From Psychrobacter sp. (lineage in GTDB: Bacteria > Pseudomonadota > Gammaproteobacteria > Pseudomonadales > Moraxellaceae), in the NCBI RefSeq assembly GCF_018260395.1, contig NZ_JAGLBC010000004.1, positions 1 through 48,529 on the forward strand: 48,529 nucleotides of DNA. The letters are read 5' to 3'. How positions within the stretch are numbered: the first letter of the stretch is position 1; every line of letters begins with the position of its first letter. The notes beneath the pieces were generated by a model. It saw only the letters and a list, made by a program, of their open reading frames with translations. It had not been told where the DNA came from and searched no databases. This document shows positions 1-9,365 of the stretch, piece by piece. Made by a program: the position numbers and the translations under genes.

Positions 1-3000
1 GAATAATAAGTTTATTCGCCTAAATCAAAAAATCTCAGACTTACAAAATCAGTTACAAGAGTTAGCTGATCAGGTCCAAGGCGATCAAGACAAATCGCAC
101 AGACAGGTTCCTGATGACGAAGCTCTTACTGACAGCCTAATTATTGAGCAAAGTCTTGAAGATGCTAATGAGCACGATAGTTACGAAAGCCACGATAGCC
201 TGATAATATCTGATACGAACTACGTACAACCCACCGCACCAATTGCCACCCAAACTATATTATCTGAAGATGAGCACAGTATTGAAGGCGCTGATCAAAG
301 ATCGACTAAAAATGCTTCTTTTGCAACTAAGCCTATTACCAAGTTTTTAGCTCGAAATAAAGCCACCTCTACCCATTTATCTTCTAATAAACTCTCAGAG
401 CCTGATGAGCAATCAACGCCCATCGTTACCTCCTTGCTGCATTCATTCAAAAATTGGTTTTTTGGCGGCAACCTAGTGGTTCGAGTCGGTGCTATCGTGC
501 TACTTATGGGTGTTGTGTTATTGCTTAGATTATTAAGCGAATACATCGAAGTCTCTATTGAAAATAAGCTGATAACCATTGGCATTATCGGTCTTGCAAT
601 AGCAGGCCTTGGCTTAAAGCTGATAAAAAACAGATTTACTTATGGAATCACCCTGCAAGGTGCGGGACTGGCAATTGCTTATCTAGCTGCCTTCTTTGCC
701 TATCAAGTTTATAATGTACTGCCAAGCTTACCTAGTTTTTTGTTGCTTGGTATTTTATCTGGCATAACCGTATTTTTAGCTGTGCGTCAAAATGCTTTTC
801 CTTTGGCATTGTTGGCTTTCTCCGGCGCTTTTTTAGCACCCCTATTAACCAGTGATAACACTGGTAGCTTAACTACGTTATTTGGCTATTATTTATTATT
901 AAACGTCGCTATCGCAGTAATTGCCCATTATCGTACTTGGAAGGTATTGAATTTACTGGCTGCCACAGTCACTTTTGGTTTCGCTTATTATTTAGGTTTG
1001 ATAGACGGTGTTGATAGCATTGATAATTTAAAAGCACAGCGTTGGCCATTAGTCGCCATTGTCGCTTTGCACTGGTTGTTGTATGTCTTTGTGGTTATTC
1101 GCTACGCGCAGCAACTGCTGCAATATAATCAACATAATCAACAAGTGATGAATAACCAATCTGATATCAATACATCGTCTGCTAGACCCTCTTATTTATT
1201 GAATAAAACTCAGCCCTATAAAGACAGTAATACTGCTTTTATTATACCGATAGATGTTAGTTTAATGTTCGGTGTGCCTTTATTGGCGTTTGGTTTATTA
1301 TCCGTGTTACTTAACGATATTAATCATGCGTTAACTATTGCCAGTGCGCTCATGTCAGTCATATATTTAGCCCTTGGTTTTTATTTCCTTAATAAAGATA
1401 AAACTGATAGTAAAGCGACTAACGATATTCAGGCGCTAACACATCGTCATACTCTACTGATTGAAGGCATGTTAGCGCTAGGATTCGGCTTTTTTGCATT
1501 AATGATAGCCATTGCTTTTGATGCTCAGTGGACAGCTTGTGGTTGGGCTATACAAGGATTGGCACTGGTTTGGTTTGGCCGAAGAACCCTTCGAGTTTGG
1601 ACTATATTAATAGGTATAGTACTGCAGATACTCGCAGTGGCCAGCCTGCTATCCGTGTTCAAGTACTACCATGCGCCTACCCTTAGTAATTTGTCTCTGA
1701 GCTTATCGGCCATTTGTAGCTTGGCATCTTTGTTTATATTGCGTGGTGAAAATAGCCCTATTCATCCCAGTTATAATAACGTCTCTAGTGAGCAACAGTT
1801 GCTCGGTAGTACTAATACCCAAAGCCCTATTTTTCGAATGCTTTGGTCAAACCCTATTTTCATCCAACTATTAACTTTTATAGCCACCTTTTGGAGTTTA
1901 ATCGCTACTGGCATTATCATTGATGATTATTTTAGTCAGCTATTTGATAATTTTTTGCAATACATTATTTTTGTGCTCCTATTTAACGCTAGTGTATTTT
2001 ATCTCATAGACCGTTATCGCAGATGGCACAATATCCAAGTCATAAGTCATGTGCTCATGACACTGCTATATGGTTGTCTACTGTTTAGCGTCTATGTTCT
2101 TTTTGAAGCTCATACAGGACAGCTTAATCTAGACATTAACTGGCCTATATTTATAGTATCCGTTCTAGGTTGGTTGATAGTGGGTCAATTATGGTTACAG
2201 ACATGGCATAAGACCAACCAATCTAATTTATTTGATCACATGAGCTGGCTTGCAACTGGCGCAATTTTGATAGCCGAACTTAGTTATTACTTATTGCCAC
2301 AGTCAGATGGGGTGATGTCGATACTTATAACCAGTGCTTGTCTAATAGCCCTATCCTATTTATGCTTGATTAAAAAGCACTTCATCCCACACTGGTTTAA
2401 TTGGCAGAGCGCTTTATTAGGCTGTGCGTTACTATTTATTCCGTTGTCAGTTATGTGGGCAATTTATACTAACTGGACATATGATGGCATTGTTTGGGGG
2501 CTACCGTACCTACCTTTGATAAACTTATACGACCTGTCTTTAATGGCGATACTGGTTTATTTAATCAGTACATATTATCTGGCGACAACCACTCATAATA
2601 AATCTAAAACTGATTTAGTCAGCAATAAAAAAGGCTTAAATAATCTACCAAATAATATTTTTGGTAATCTTAACCTGCTACTAAAGATTGCAGGATTGCT
2701 TGGATTTTGGATGTTATCAAGCCTACTAATTCGCACCTTGCATGCGTATGTAGGCACACCGCTATGGTTAGATGGCGCTTGGCATAATGAGCAAGTCCAA
2801 ACCACTTTAACTATATGTTGGACGCTAACGGCTTTAGTAGCCACCATTATTGCCAGTCGCTATCACAAACGATTTTGGTGGTTTATGGGCATAGGCTTAC
2901 TAGGTATTGTGGTGCTTAAACTGGTATTGGTAGACCTCTCTCAAACCGAAGCCATATGGCGAGTGGTATCTTTTATTGGAGCTGGTAGCTTGATATTACT

Positions 3001-3085
3001 TATTGGTTATCTTGCACCTTTGCCACCTGAGCGAGATGAGAAAGAAGCAAAAATTGTAGCAACACCAGATGAGGATATCAGTTAA
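1..3085 (+). CDS. DUF2339 family multi-pass membrane protein (5' end outside window)
   Basis: The reading frame is open from the left edge of the window with no stop, so the start lies upstream and this is the 3' part of the gene. The first visible residues (NKFIRLNQKISDLQNQ and on) look like a short coiled coil. They are followed by an acidic, polar linker of about 120 residues and then the motif FFGGNLVVRVGAIVLLMGV, which is typical of DUF2339 proteins. The remaining 850 or so residues are nearly continuous hydrophobic segments, well over twenty putative transmembrane helices, ending in a short charged tail. DUF2339 proteins have no established biochemical function, though a role in the cell envelope is often assumed. 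An internal TTG at 434 could be mistaken for a start, but the coding frame clearly continues upstream. Family assignment is fairly sure; function is unknown. Confidence 0.85.
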   Translation, partial: NNKFIRLNQKISDLQNQLQELADQVQGDQDKSHRQVPDDEALTDSLIIEQSLEDANEHDSYESHDSLIISDTNYVQPTAPIATQTILSEDEHSIEGADQRSTKNASFATKPITKFLARNKATSTHLSSNKLSEPDEQSTPIVTSLLHSFKNWFFGGNLVVRVGAIVLLMGVVLLLRLLSEYIEVSIENKLITIGIIGLAIAGLGLKLIKNRFTYGITLQGAGLAIAYLAAFFAYQVYNVLPSLPSFLLLGILSGITVFLAVRQNAFPLALLAFSGAFLAPLLTSDNTGSLTTLFGYYLLLNVAIAVIAHYRTWKVLNLLAATVTFGFAYYLGLIDGVDSIDNLKAQRWPLVAIVALHWLLYVFVVIRYAQQLLQYNQHNQQVMNNQSDINTSSARPSYLLNKTQPYKDSNTAFIIPIDVSLMFGVPLLAFGLLSVLLNDINHALTIASALMSVIYLALGFYFLNKDKTDSKATNDIQALTHRHTLLIEGMLALGFGFFALMIAIAFDAQWTACGWAIQGLALVWFGRRTLRVWTILIGIVLQILAVASLLSVFKYYHAPTLSNLSLSLSAICSLASLFILRGENSPIHPSYNNVSSEQQLLGSTNTQSPIFRMLWSNPIFIQLLTFIATFWSLIATGIIIDDYFSQLFDNFLQYIIFVLLFNASVFYLIDRYRRWHNIQVISHVLMTLLYGCLLFSVYVLFEAHTGQLNLDINWPIFIVSVLGWLIVGQLWLQTWHKTNQSNLFDHMSWLATGAILIAELSYYLLPQSDGVMSILITSACLIALSYLCLIKKHFIPHWFNWQSALLGCALLFIPLSVMWAIYTNWTYDGIVWGLPYLPLINLYDLSLMAILVYLISTYYLATTTHNKSKTDLVSNKKGLNNLPNNIFGNLNLLLKIAGLLGFWMLSSLLIRTLHAYVGTPLWLDGAWHNEQVQTTLTICWTLTALVATIIASRYHKRFWWFMGIGLLGIVVLKLVLVDLSQTEAIWRVVSFIGAGSLILLIGYLAPLPPERDEKEAKIVATPDEDIS

Positions 3086-3315
3086 TGTGCCAGCTGGTAT
3101 TTCGTAGGAACAAGGTATATTGGTACAAGAATCTTAAAGCTTAATATTAACAACGTCATTGAGACCTATAAGACTAAGGCACCAAATAATAAATTAACCC
3201 TAGCAATAAATTAAAGCCTTAAAGGTAGGTAATATTCATCTAATTTACGCTGCAAATTACTCAATCATTAAATCAGACGTCCGAATAACTTATGTATGGT
3301 GTAGAATTGGCATCA

Positions 3316-3321
3316 TATAAT
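3316..3321 (+). promoter_or_regulatory. Possible -10 element for ylqF
   Basis: A perfect TATAAT lies 35 bp before the ylqF ATG, which would give a leader of roughly 30 nt. No convincing -35 box is seen 17 bp upstream, so this is only a candidate. Confidence 0.35.
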
Positions 3322-3356
3322 CTTTACGTCAAACCAGATTTAACAACGGACACAAT

Positions 3357-4343
3357 ATGAGTCAGTACAACCTGCAACAGCCCAATAGCATCCAGTGGTT
3401 CCCGGGCCACATGAACAAAGCCCGTAATGAAATCAAAGAAATCATGCCCGAGATGGATGTTGTCATCGAAGTCATCGATGCTCGCATTCCTTTTAGTAGT
3501 GAAAATCCCATGGTTGCCGCCCTTCGAAGTAATGAAGCAGGCTTTCAAAAGCCGGTCATTAAAATCCTTAACAAAGCTGACCTTGCTGACCCAGAACTTA
3601 CACAAATTTGGCTTGAACAATTAGAACAACAAAGCCAAGTGAAAGCCATTGCCTGTGATGACAACAAAGCAAATGATGTCAAACGTATCGTACAGATGTG
3701 TAAAGACTTGATACCTAATAAAGTCGGCACAGGACGTCAGATTAAAGTACTCATCATGGGTATACCAAATGTGGGTAAATCCACATTAATCAATACATTA
3801 GCGGGTCGTAGTATCGCCAGAACAGGTGACGAGCCAGCGGTCACCAAGTCACAACAGCTTATCAAAATTGATGACGATATCATGCTGTATGACACCCCAG
3901 GTATGCTATGGCCGAAAATCGAAAACCCTAACTCAGGCTATCGTTTGGCCGCTACAGGTGGCATCAAAGATACCGCTTTTGATTTCTCTGATGTGGCTGG
4001 TTTCACCGCTGAGTATCTCATCAAAGCCTATCCACAACTGCTAAAAGAACGTTATAAAATTGATGATCTGCCCCAGACTGATTGGGAATTCTTTGAGTTG
4101 GCTGGGCGCAATCGCGGCTTTTTGAAAAAAGGTGGCGTGGTCGATACGTACCGTATGTCTGAGATTTTGATTAACGAGCTACGTAGTGGTCAATTGGGCC
4201 GTATTACCCTAGAGACGCCTACCATGCGTGAGGATGAAGACAAGTTTGTAGAAGCCCTACGCGCACAAGCTGAAGAGAAACGACTGGCTAAAATAGAAGA
4301 GAAAAAACTTCGTAAACATCGAGCAAGGAAGAATCGCAAGTAG
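3357..4343 (+). CDS. ylqF: Ribosome biogenesis GTPase YlqF/RbgA
   Basis: This is a circularly permuted GTPase of the YlqF/RbgA family, which in Bacillus acts late in 50S subunit assembly. The permuted order is visible: the G4 motif NKAD (residues 72-75) comes before the P-loop GIPNVGKST (135-143), and the G3 motif DTPG follows (179-182). The N-terminal WFPGHMNKA (14-22) is a family signature. The C-terminal part is helical and ends in a lysine/arginine-rich tail suited to binding rRNA. At 328 residues the length is slightly above normal for the family because of this tail. The ATG has a CGGA sequence just upstream. The gene appears to be transcribed alone, with about 270 bp of non-coding DNA on each side. 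Confidence 0.93.
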   Translation: MSQYNLQQPNSIQWFPGHMNKARNEIKEIMPEMDVVIEVIDARIPFSSENPMVAALRSNEAGFQKPVIKILNKADLADPELTQIWLEQLEQQSQVKAIACDDNKANDVKRIVQMCKDLIPNKVGTGRQIKVLIMGIPNVGKSTLINTLAGRSIARTGDEPAVTKSQQLIKIDDDIMLYDTPGMLWPKIENPNSGYRLAATGGIKDTAFDFSDVAGFTAEYLIKAYPQLLKERYKIDDLPQTDWEFFELAGRNRGFLKKGGVVDTYRMSEILINELRSGQLGRITLETPTMREDEDKFVEALRAQAEEKRLAKIEEKKLRKHRARKNRK

Positions 4344-4572
4344 CTTGCTTGGTTATATACGAGTAGGCATTCCTAGATAAATAATAGTTAATAGAAAGCA
4401 GACAACACCTTTTCTCGATAATCGCCTTTAATTAACTATCAATGCTAGCTGTCATATCGAATTAAATAAATCTTATTGATAAATTATCAATCTTTGAAAA
4501 TGGTTGTTTTAGGAATCGCTTTAGAGAGTTTTAATTTATAAAATTCAAATAATTGCTTCTTTAGTAATAAGC

Positions 4573-4578
4573 TATAAT
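4573..4578 (+). promoter_or_regulatory. Possible -10 element for mutY
   Basis: A perfect TATAAT lies 30 bp before the mutY start codon. A TTGCTT at 4553-4558 is too close (14 bp spacer) to be a good -35 box. Only the -10 match supports this call. Confidence 0.35.
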
Positions 4579-4608
4579 ACTAATTTTCAATAAGTTAAAT
4601 AAACTTCT

Positions 4609-5916
4609 ATGACCCAGCCAAATTGTAAGTCCAATATTAATACCGGTACTAATGCCAATACCAAAACCAATTCTGAAACACAAACCTTTGACCATATTGC
4701 GTTTAATAACAACTCCATTAGCAACAACTTTTTTAACCACACAGATGACGAGCTTGATTGCTTTGCGCCCAGAATCCTAAACTGGTTCGATCAAAACGGT
4801 CGTCATGACTTGCCATGGCAGCAGCATAAAACTGACACGCCAAACCCTTATATCGTTTGGTTGTCAGAGGTCATGTTACAGCAAACCCAAGTTACCACCG
4901 TCATTCCCTATTTCAAACGTTTTATGCGCTCGTTTCCTACTGTTCAAGATTTAGCCAATGCTGAATGGGATACAGTTGCCGAACATTGGGCAGGGCTTGG
5001 CTACTATGCTCGTGCTCGTAACTTGCACAAAGGCGCCAAACAACTGGTTGAAAGTATTAATCAGACCGGCAACTTTCCACAAACTATTGCAGGTTGGGAA
5101 GAAATTTCAGGCGTGGGTCAATCCACCGCTGGTGCTATTGTTGCCATGGGCTTACATGGCTATGGGGTAATTTGTGATGGTAACGTCAAACGAGTCATTA
5201 CACGCTGGGCAGGCAATGATCATGATATTACCAAATCAGCAACCACTAAAGAATTATGGGCATTGTCGGAGCGCTTAACCCCTACCGAAAACAGTGGCGA
5301 CTTCGCCCAAGCGATGATGGATATGGGCGCAACACTTTGTCTGCGTCGCAATCCCCTATGTCAACAATGTCCAATCAACACAGACTGTATTGCTTATGCC
5401 GAGGGCAAGCAGGACTTTTATCCAGTTAAAGCAAAAAAAAAGCCTAAACCAAGCAAGTTTAGCAACGCACTCATTATCATTAACCCCAAAGAAGAAGTAC
5501 TTTGGTTGCAGCGCCCAGATAGTGGCATTTGGGGCGGTTTATGGGTTTTACCACTTCAGTTTGAGAAAAAAATTCTAGGCAAATCGGTGGTTTCAACCTC
5601 TGAGCAAGACACAGCTTATGAGACTGAAAACAGCGTTGCTGAGCAGATAATTGACAAGTGGATTAGTGATAACAACATGGTAACCACGTCAATCAGTGAC
5701 GGTTTATTCGATTCAGATCCGATTAAACATTCGCTTACTCATTTTGATTGGTATCTGCAACCGCAAACGCTAGTTTTAGACAGCAAGCAGTCTCAATTCA
5801 TAACCGCCCTACTCCAAAAAGCGGATATAAACATAATATGGTTACCTATAGCTAAAGCTAAGGCCACGCTAGGGTTACCTAAGGCTATGCTAAAGGTTCT
5901 AGAGGTTTTTGATTGA
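4609..5916 (+). CDS. mutY: A/G-specific adenine DNA glycosylase MutY
   Basis: MutY removes adenine mispaired with 8-oxoguanine or guanine in base excision repair. The helix-hairpin-helix glycosylase core is clear: LSEVMLQQTQV contains the catalytic Glu87, the hairpin ISGVGQSTAGAI lies around 166-177, and the catalytic Asp is Asp190 in CDGNVKRV. The 4Fe-4S ligands are Cys244, Cys251, Cys254 and Cys260 in the expected C-X6-C-X2-C-X5-C spacing. A C-terminal NUDIX-like domain that recognises 8-oxoG follows from about residue 280, with a somewhat long insert around 320-350. An unusual feature is an N-terminal extension of about 45 residues rich in Asn, Thr and Ser, absent from E. coli MutY. The DUF503 gene begins 32 bp after the stop, so the two are probably co-transcribed. 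Confidence 0.96.
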   Translation: MTQPNCKSNINTGTNANTKTNSETQTFDHIAFNNNSISNNFFNHTDDELDCFAPRILNWFDQNGRHDLPWQQHKTDTPNPYIVWLSEVMLQQTQVTTVIPYFKRFMRSFPTVQDLANAEWDTVAEHWAGLGYYARARNLHKGAKQLVESINQTGNFPQTIAGWEEISGVGQSTAGAIVAMGLHGYGVICDGNVKRVITRWAGNDHDITKSATTKELWALSERLTPTENSGDFAQAMMDMGATLCLRRNPLCQQCPINTDCIAYAEGKQDFYPVKAKKKPKPSKFSNALIIINPKEEVLWLQRPDSGIWGGLWVLPLQFEKKILGKSVVSTSEQDTAYETENSVAEQIIDKWISDNNMVTTSISDGLFDSDPIKHSLTHFDWYLQPQTLVLDSKQSQFITALLQKADINIIWLPIAKAKATLGLPKAMLKVLEVFD

Positions 5917-5948
5917 AGGCGCCACTCATTTAAAACACGGAAAATATT

Positions 5949-6230
5949 ATGCATATCGCTATTTTAACGGTTACCTTTACCCTGCCAGGCTGTGCCTCAT
6001 TAAAAGAAAAACGCACTCGAGTAGGCGGATTACATCAACGCTTTGGTAAAGATCCTTCGGTTGCTGTATGTGAAAGTGGAGAGCGTGATAGGCATGATGC
6101 CAGTGAATGGTCTTTTGTTATCGCTATGACCTCTAAACGTGAGGTTGAATCCACATGCAGTCAAATCGAGGACAAGCTACAAAGTGTTGTCGATGGACGT
6201 ATTATGAATATCGAGCGGGAGTTTATTTAA
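5949..6230 (+). CDS. DUF503 (YlxP-like) protein
   Basis: This 93-residue protein matches the DUF503 family: an N-terminal beta strand, then LPGCASLKEKR, where family members show a PG-x-x-SLK-KR pattern, and a second half (SFVIAMTSKREVESTCSQIE) resembling the family's ACVSNDRAHVESVLQK region. DUF503 proteins are small ferredoxin-like folds of unknown function. In Firmicutes the ylxP gene sits in the nusA-infB-rbfA operon, which suggests a link to translation or ribosome maturation; that is inference. Here it lies 32 bp downstream of mutY and about 20 kb from nusA-infB. A CGGA precedes the ATG. No close partner other than mutY is evident. Confidence 0.8.
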   Translation: MHIAILTVTFTLPGCASLKEKRTRVGGLHQRFGKDPSVAVCESGERDRHDASEWSFVIAMTSKREVESTCSQIEDKLQSVVDGRIMNIEREFI

Positions 6231-6318
6231 CAAAGCTCATAAGCTAATTTCATTTTAGCAGCCAACCCATAAAGCATTTATATTTTATAAATTAGAAAAG
6301 GTAGGCTTTTAGATAACT

Positions 6319-6342
6319 TATGCTTACATGTATGCTTACATG
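6319..6342. repeat. 12-bp perfect tandem duplication
   Basis: The 12-mer TATGCTTACATG occurs twice back to back (6319-6330 and 6331-6342) in the intergenic region upstream of the lytic transglycosylase gene. Confidence 0.85.
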
Positions 6343-6440
6343 ATTGAGTAGTATTGCAATATAGTGTTACCTTAATAGACTGCATCTCAGAAAGTTAATC
6401 CATATTTAGCCATACTTCATCGACTTTATAGCCTTTTATT

Positions 6441-6527
6441 GATAAAGTGCCTTACATAAAAGTGATTTACATAAAAGTGATTTAGATAAAATTCATTACA
6501 TAAAGTTTCATATATAAAAGTGCCTTA
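6441..6527. repeat. Degenerate 14-15 bp tandem repeat, about six copies
   Basis: Units related to CATAAAAGTGATTTA follow one another from 6441 to 6527. Two adjacent copies are identical (6455-6469 and 6470-6484); the others start with GATAAA, CATAAA or TATAAAA and diverge in their second half. The array ends about 90 bp before the start codon of the next gene. Confidence 0.8.
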
Positions 6528-6616
6528 AATATAAATACCTGACTATATAACTATTAAACAGCATCAATACCACACCTTTTTTTATTTTATAAACCATACC
6601 TTTGAGAGCTTGACCC

Positions 6617-7948
6617 ATGTTACCAATCAATAGACTAAATACTAATACTAAACTTACCTTATTAAAAAGTGTATCAGCCCTTGCCCCTGCCATAATTCTA
6701 GCTAGCTGTACCAGCCAAACGCCAGTTCAGCAAGTTCCTATAAGTAAGCCTGCTCCAGTCATCATTATTAAACCGAGTACGACGCCGGCGCCAGTACCAC
6801 AGCCAAAACCTGCACCTACGCCAGAACCAAAATCAAGTTATAGTAGCTTCTCAGACTGGAAGTCTGACTTTAGCGCACGCGCTGTCAGCCAAGGCTATAG
6901 CGCTTACGATGTGAGCCGTATATTAGATGCTGCACAGATGAACAGTCAAGTTATCTCATTAGATTCCAACCAAGCTGAATTTGCAAAAATGCCTTGGGAC
7001 TATGCGGACTCAGCAGTCTCTAGTGGACGTGTCAACTCTGGTCAGAATAAATTTGAGGAACAACGCTCATTACTTAGCCGTCTTGAATCACAATATGGGG
7101 TTAATGCAGAGATTATTACCGCCATTTGGGGTATGGAATCCTCTTACGGTGCAGGAACAGGCAACAGCTACATTCCAAGCTCATTGGCTACATTAGCCTA
7201 TGAGGGACGTCGCCGTGATTGGGCGGAAGACCAATTAATGGCGTTAATTAAACTGATTCAACATGGCGACATTTATCCGATACAGCTAAATGGCTCATGG
7301 GCAGGTGGTATGGGACACACCCAATTCATTCCAGCTACATGGCTAGAGTTCGGTGTCGATGGTAATGGCGATGGCCGCCGTAGTCCATGGGAGACTGCTG
7401 ATGCATTATCTTCAACAGCCAACTATTTAAGTAAATCAGGCTGGATACGTGGACTGTCACCTTTTTATGAAGTCTCTTTACCAGCTAACTTTGACTTTAG
7501 TCTACTGGGTCAAAAAATGCCGGCATCGAGTTGGCGTAATATAGGTATCAGCCCTATAGATGGTGCTTATCTTGATGCCAACACGCCTCTTGAAATGTGG
7601 TTGCCAGCAGGTAAAGATGGCCCTGCTTTATTGTTGAGCTCTAACTTTGATGTGATCAAAGTCTATAATAACTCTTCTAACTATGCGCTTGGCGTGAGCT
7701 TATTGGGTCGCGGGATTAAAGGTCAACCTGGTTTGCAAAAATCTTGGCCACGTTACGAAAAAGCTTTAACCAGTTTTCAAGTTCGTAACTTACAGCAACG
7801 TTTAACCAATGCAGGCTTCGACACCAAAGGAATCGATGGAATTATGGGTACAAATACTCGTAACGCATTTGCTCGCTGGCAGGCGGTTAACGGTCAGACT
7901 CCTGATGGCTTTGTCACCTTAACCAGTGCTTCATCATTAATCTGGTAA
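6617..7948 (+). CDS. MltB-family lytic murein transglycosylase lipoprotein with peptidoglycan-binding domain
   Basis: This enzyme would cleave peptidoglycan glycan strands to give 1,6-anhydromuramic ends. The N-terminus is a lipoprotein signal with lipobox LASC (Cys31), followed by a proline-rich linker to about residue 72 that probably spans from the outer membrane. The MltB-type (GH103) catalytic domain covers about 75-375; the catalytic acid is Glu174 in IWGMESSYGAGTG. Other family signatures are AGGMGHTQFIPATW and VDGNGDGRRSPWETADALSS. A peptidoglycan-binding type 1 domain follows at about 387-443 (LQQRLTNAGFDTKGIDGIMG). That domain order resembles pseudomonad SltB-type enzymes rather than E. 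coli MltB, so no symbol is given. The gene ends at a hairpin shared with the convergent tesB. Confidence 0.92.
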   Translation: MLPINRLNTNTKLTLLKSVSALAPAIILASCTSQTPVQQVPISKPAPVIIIKPSTTPAPVPQPKPAPTPEPKSSYSSFSDWKSDFSARAVSQGYSAYDVSRILDAAQMNSQVISLDSNQAEFAKMPWDYADSAVSSGRVNSGQNKFEEQRSLLSRLESQYGVNAEIITAIWGMESSYGAGTGNSYIPSSLATLAYEGRRRDWAEDQLMALIKLIQHGDIYPIQLNGSWAGGMGHTQFIPATWLEFGVDGNGDGRRSPWETADALSSTANYLSKSGWIRGLSPFYEVSLPANFDFSLLGQKMPASSWRNIGISPIDGAYLDANTPLEMWLPAGKDGPALLLSSNFDVIKVYNNSSNYALGVSLLGRGIKGQPGLQKSWPRYEKALTSFQVRNLQQRLTNAGFDTKGIDGIMGTNTRNAFARWQAVNGQTPDGFVTLTSASSLIW

Positions 7949-7993
7949 ATTTTATCAGACAAACGCTTATTGATAGTCTTAAGTTAAACAAAA

Positions 7994-8020
7994 AAGCCGT
8001 TCATGAATCATGAGCGGCTT
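7994..8020. terminator. Bidirectional terminator between the transglycosylase gene and tesB
   Basis: Arms AAGCCGTTCATG and CATGAGCGGCTT pair over 12 bp with one G-U, around a 3-nt loop. An A-run precedes and a T-rich stretch follows, so it can serve both convergent genes. Confidence 0.8.
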
Positions 8021-8064
8021 TATAATTTAGAATATTTATGGTTCGTTCAATTACGATTGTTCGA

Positions 8065-8958
8065 TCAATTACGTAGACGCATCAAACCTTCTTGCTGTAC
8101 TGTCGCCACTAGATTGCCATTTTGCCAAAATTGACCATGATTCAAACCTTTTGAGTGTGAAGTGGTATCACTCCACATGTCATAAAGTAGCCAGTCATTG
8201 ATATCAAAGGGACGATGAAAATGCATAGAATGATCGATACTTGCAGCTTGTAAGCCTTTGGTCATAAAGCTAATGCCATGTGACATAAGTCCAGTGCCTA
8301 CTAGATAATAATCAGACGAAAAAGCCAGTAATGCTTGTTGAATGGCAACAGGCTGTGCGCCCAGCTCACGAATACGTAGCCAATTCGCTTGTTTTGGTTC
8401 CATAGGTTCAGGGTAGACAGGGTCACGAGGTTTGACCGGTTTGATTTCTACATGACGAGGGCGCATAAACCGCTCACGCAGCGGCTCTGGCACACTTCCA
8501 ACATGATGCTCTTTTAGCGACTGCTCTGATTCTAGGTCTTCTGGCGGTGGATACGCTGGCATTTCTTCTTGATAATCAAGACCGCCTTCCATTGGTGAAA
8601 ACGAGGCTATCATGGTGAATACCACTTGCTCTAAAGTATTACCCTCTTGATCTTCTTTATATTGAATGGCAGTAACTTCACGCGCCGAAAGGCTACGACC
8701 ATCGCGCAAATTTTTTACTTTATAAATTACTGGCTGATTAATGTTACCACCTCTTAAAAAATAGCCGTGTAAGGAGTGGCAGGGTTTATCTTCTTTTAAG
8801 GTTCGAGATGCTGCCATAATTGCTTGTGCCAATACTTGACCGCCGAAAATTCGCTTTCCGACATAATCATAACTTTCGCCACGAAATACATCAGCAGATA
8901 TTTCAGTTAATTCAACAGTTTTTAATAATTGATCAACAAGCTCTTTATATTCAGACAT
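8065..8958 (-). CDS. tesB: Acyl-CoA thioesterase II TesB
   Basis: TesB hydrolyses acyl-CoA thioesters of medium and long chains to free fatty acids and CoA. The protein has the double hotdog layout: the first half carries FGGQVLAQAIMAASRT and SLHGYFLRGG, and the second half carries ASIDHSMHFHRPFDINDWLLYD and the terminal VQQEGLMR. By alignment with E. coli TesB (Asp204, Gln278), the likely catalytic residues are Asp216 in FSSDYYL and Gln289 near the C-terminus. The length of 297 residues is close to the 286 of the E. coli enzyme. A good ribosome-binding site (GGAG) precedes the ATG. It is divergent from plsB across about 400 bp, so the two lipid genes share a promoter region. Confidence 0.95.
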   Translation of the reverse strand: MSEYKELVDQLLKTVELTEISADVFRGESYDYVGKRIFGGQVLAQAIMAASRTLKEDKPCHSLHGYFLRGGNINQPVIYKVKNLRDGRSLSAREVTAIQYKEDQEGNTLEQVVFTMIASFSPMEGGLDYQEEMPAYPPPEDLESEQSLKEHHVGSVPEPLRERFMRPRHVEIKPVKPRDPVYPEPMEPKQANWLRIRELGAQPVAIQQALLAFSSDYYLVGTGLMSHGISFMTKGLQAASIDHSMHFHRPFDINDWLLYDMWSDTTSHSKGLNHGQFWQNGNLVATVQQEGLMRLRN

Positions 8959-9365
8959 TTATTTCTCCAACACCCTTAAGAAGTCGTACAATCAAGCTTT
9001 AACAGACACCAATCGTACTTAAAACACATTAAACGTAATTAGGCATAGCAGCAATATTATACAGATTAAGTTACCGCAAATGATATTACTTATAGTAATG
9101 CTAAACTAGGTTAGCTGCTATGTCATAACTAAATGATTATACAGCGATTAATGATTACCTTATTTTTGTTATGCGCTGCGTGAACCATTCTTACAGATTT
9201 TATATTTACCTTTTGGCACAAATGGATATTTGAATACAAAGCAGCATGGCATTTAATACTTTATAATAAGGCTTAAAAATTATATTTTCAGCGAACAACT
9301 GTATTACTTTATTGTGTTTTATGGCAATATAGCCTTATCATCATTAATAGGTTTGACTAATACTT
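8959..9365. other. Divergent promoter region tesB/plsB
   Basis: These 407 bp separate two divergently transcribed lipid-metabolism genes and must hold both promoters. The DNA is AT-rich. I see no convincing operator palindrome, small ORF or RNA gene. Confidence 0.5.

Larger units (their letters stand above)
6231..6616. other. Intergenic region with short tandem repeats
   Basis: The 386 bp between the DUF503 gene and the transglycosylase gene are AT-rich and have no convincing coding capacity. They hold two short tandem repeats, listed separately (6319-6342 and 6441-6527). No clear terminator or consensus promoter is seen. Confidence 0.6.

Noticed and set aside
434..436. TTG as start of the DUF2339 gene
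   Set aside because: The frame is open to the left edge with plausible coding sequence, so the true start is outside the window.
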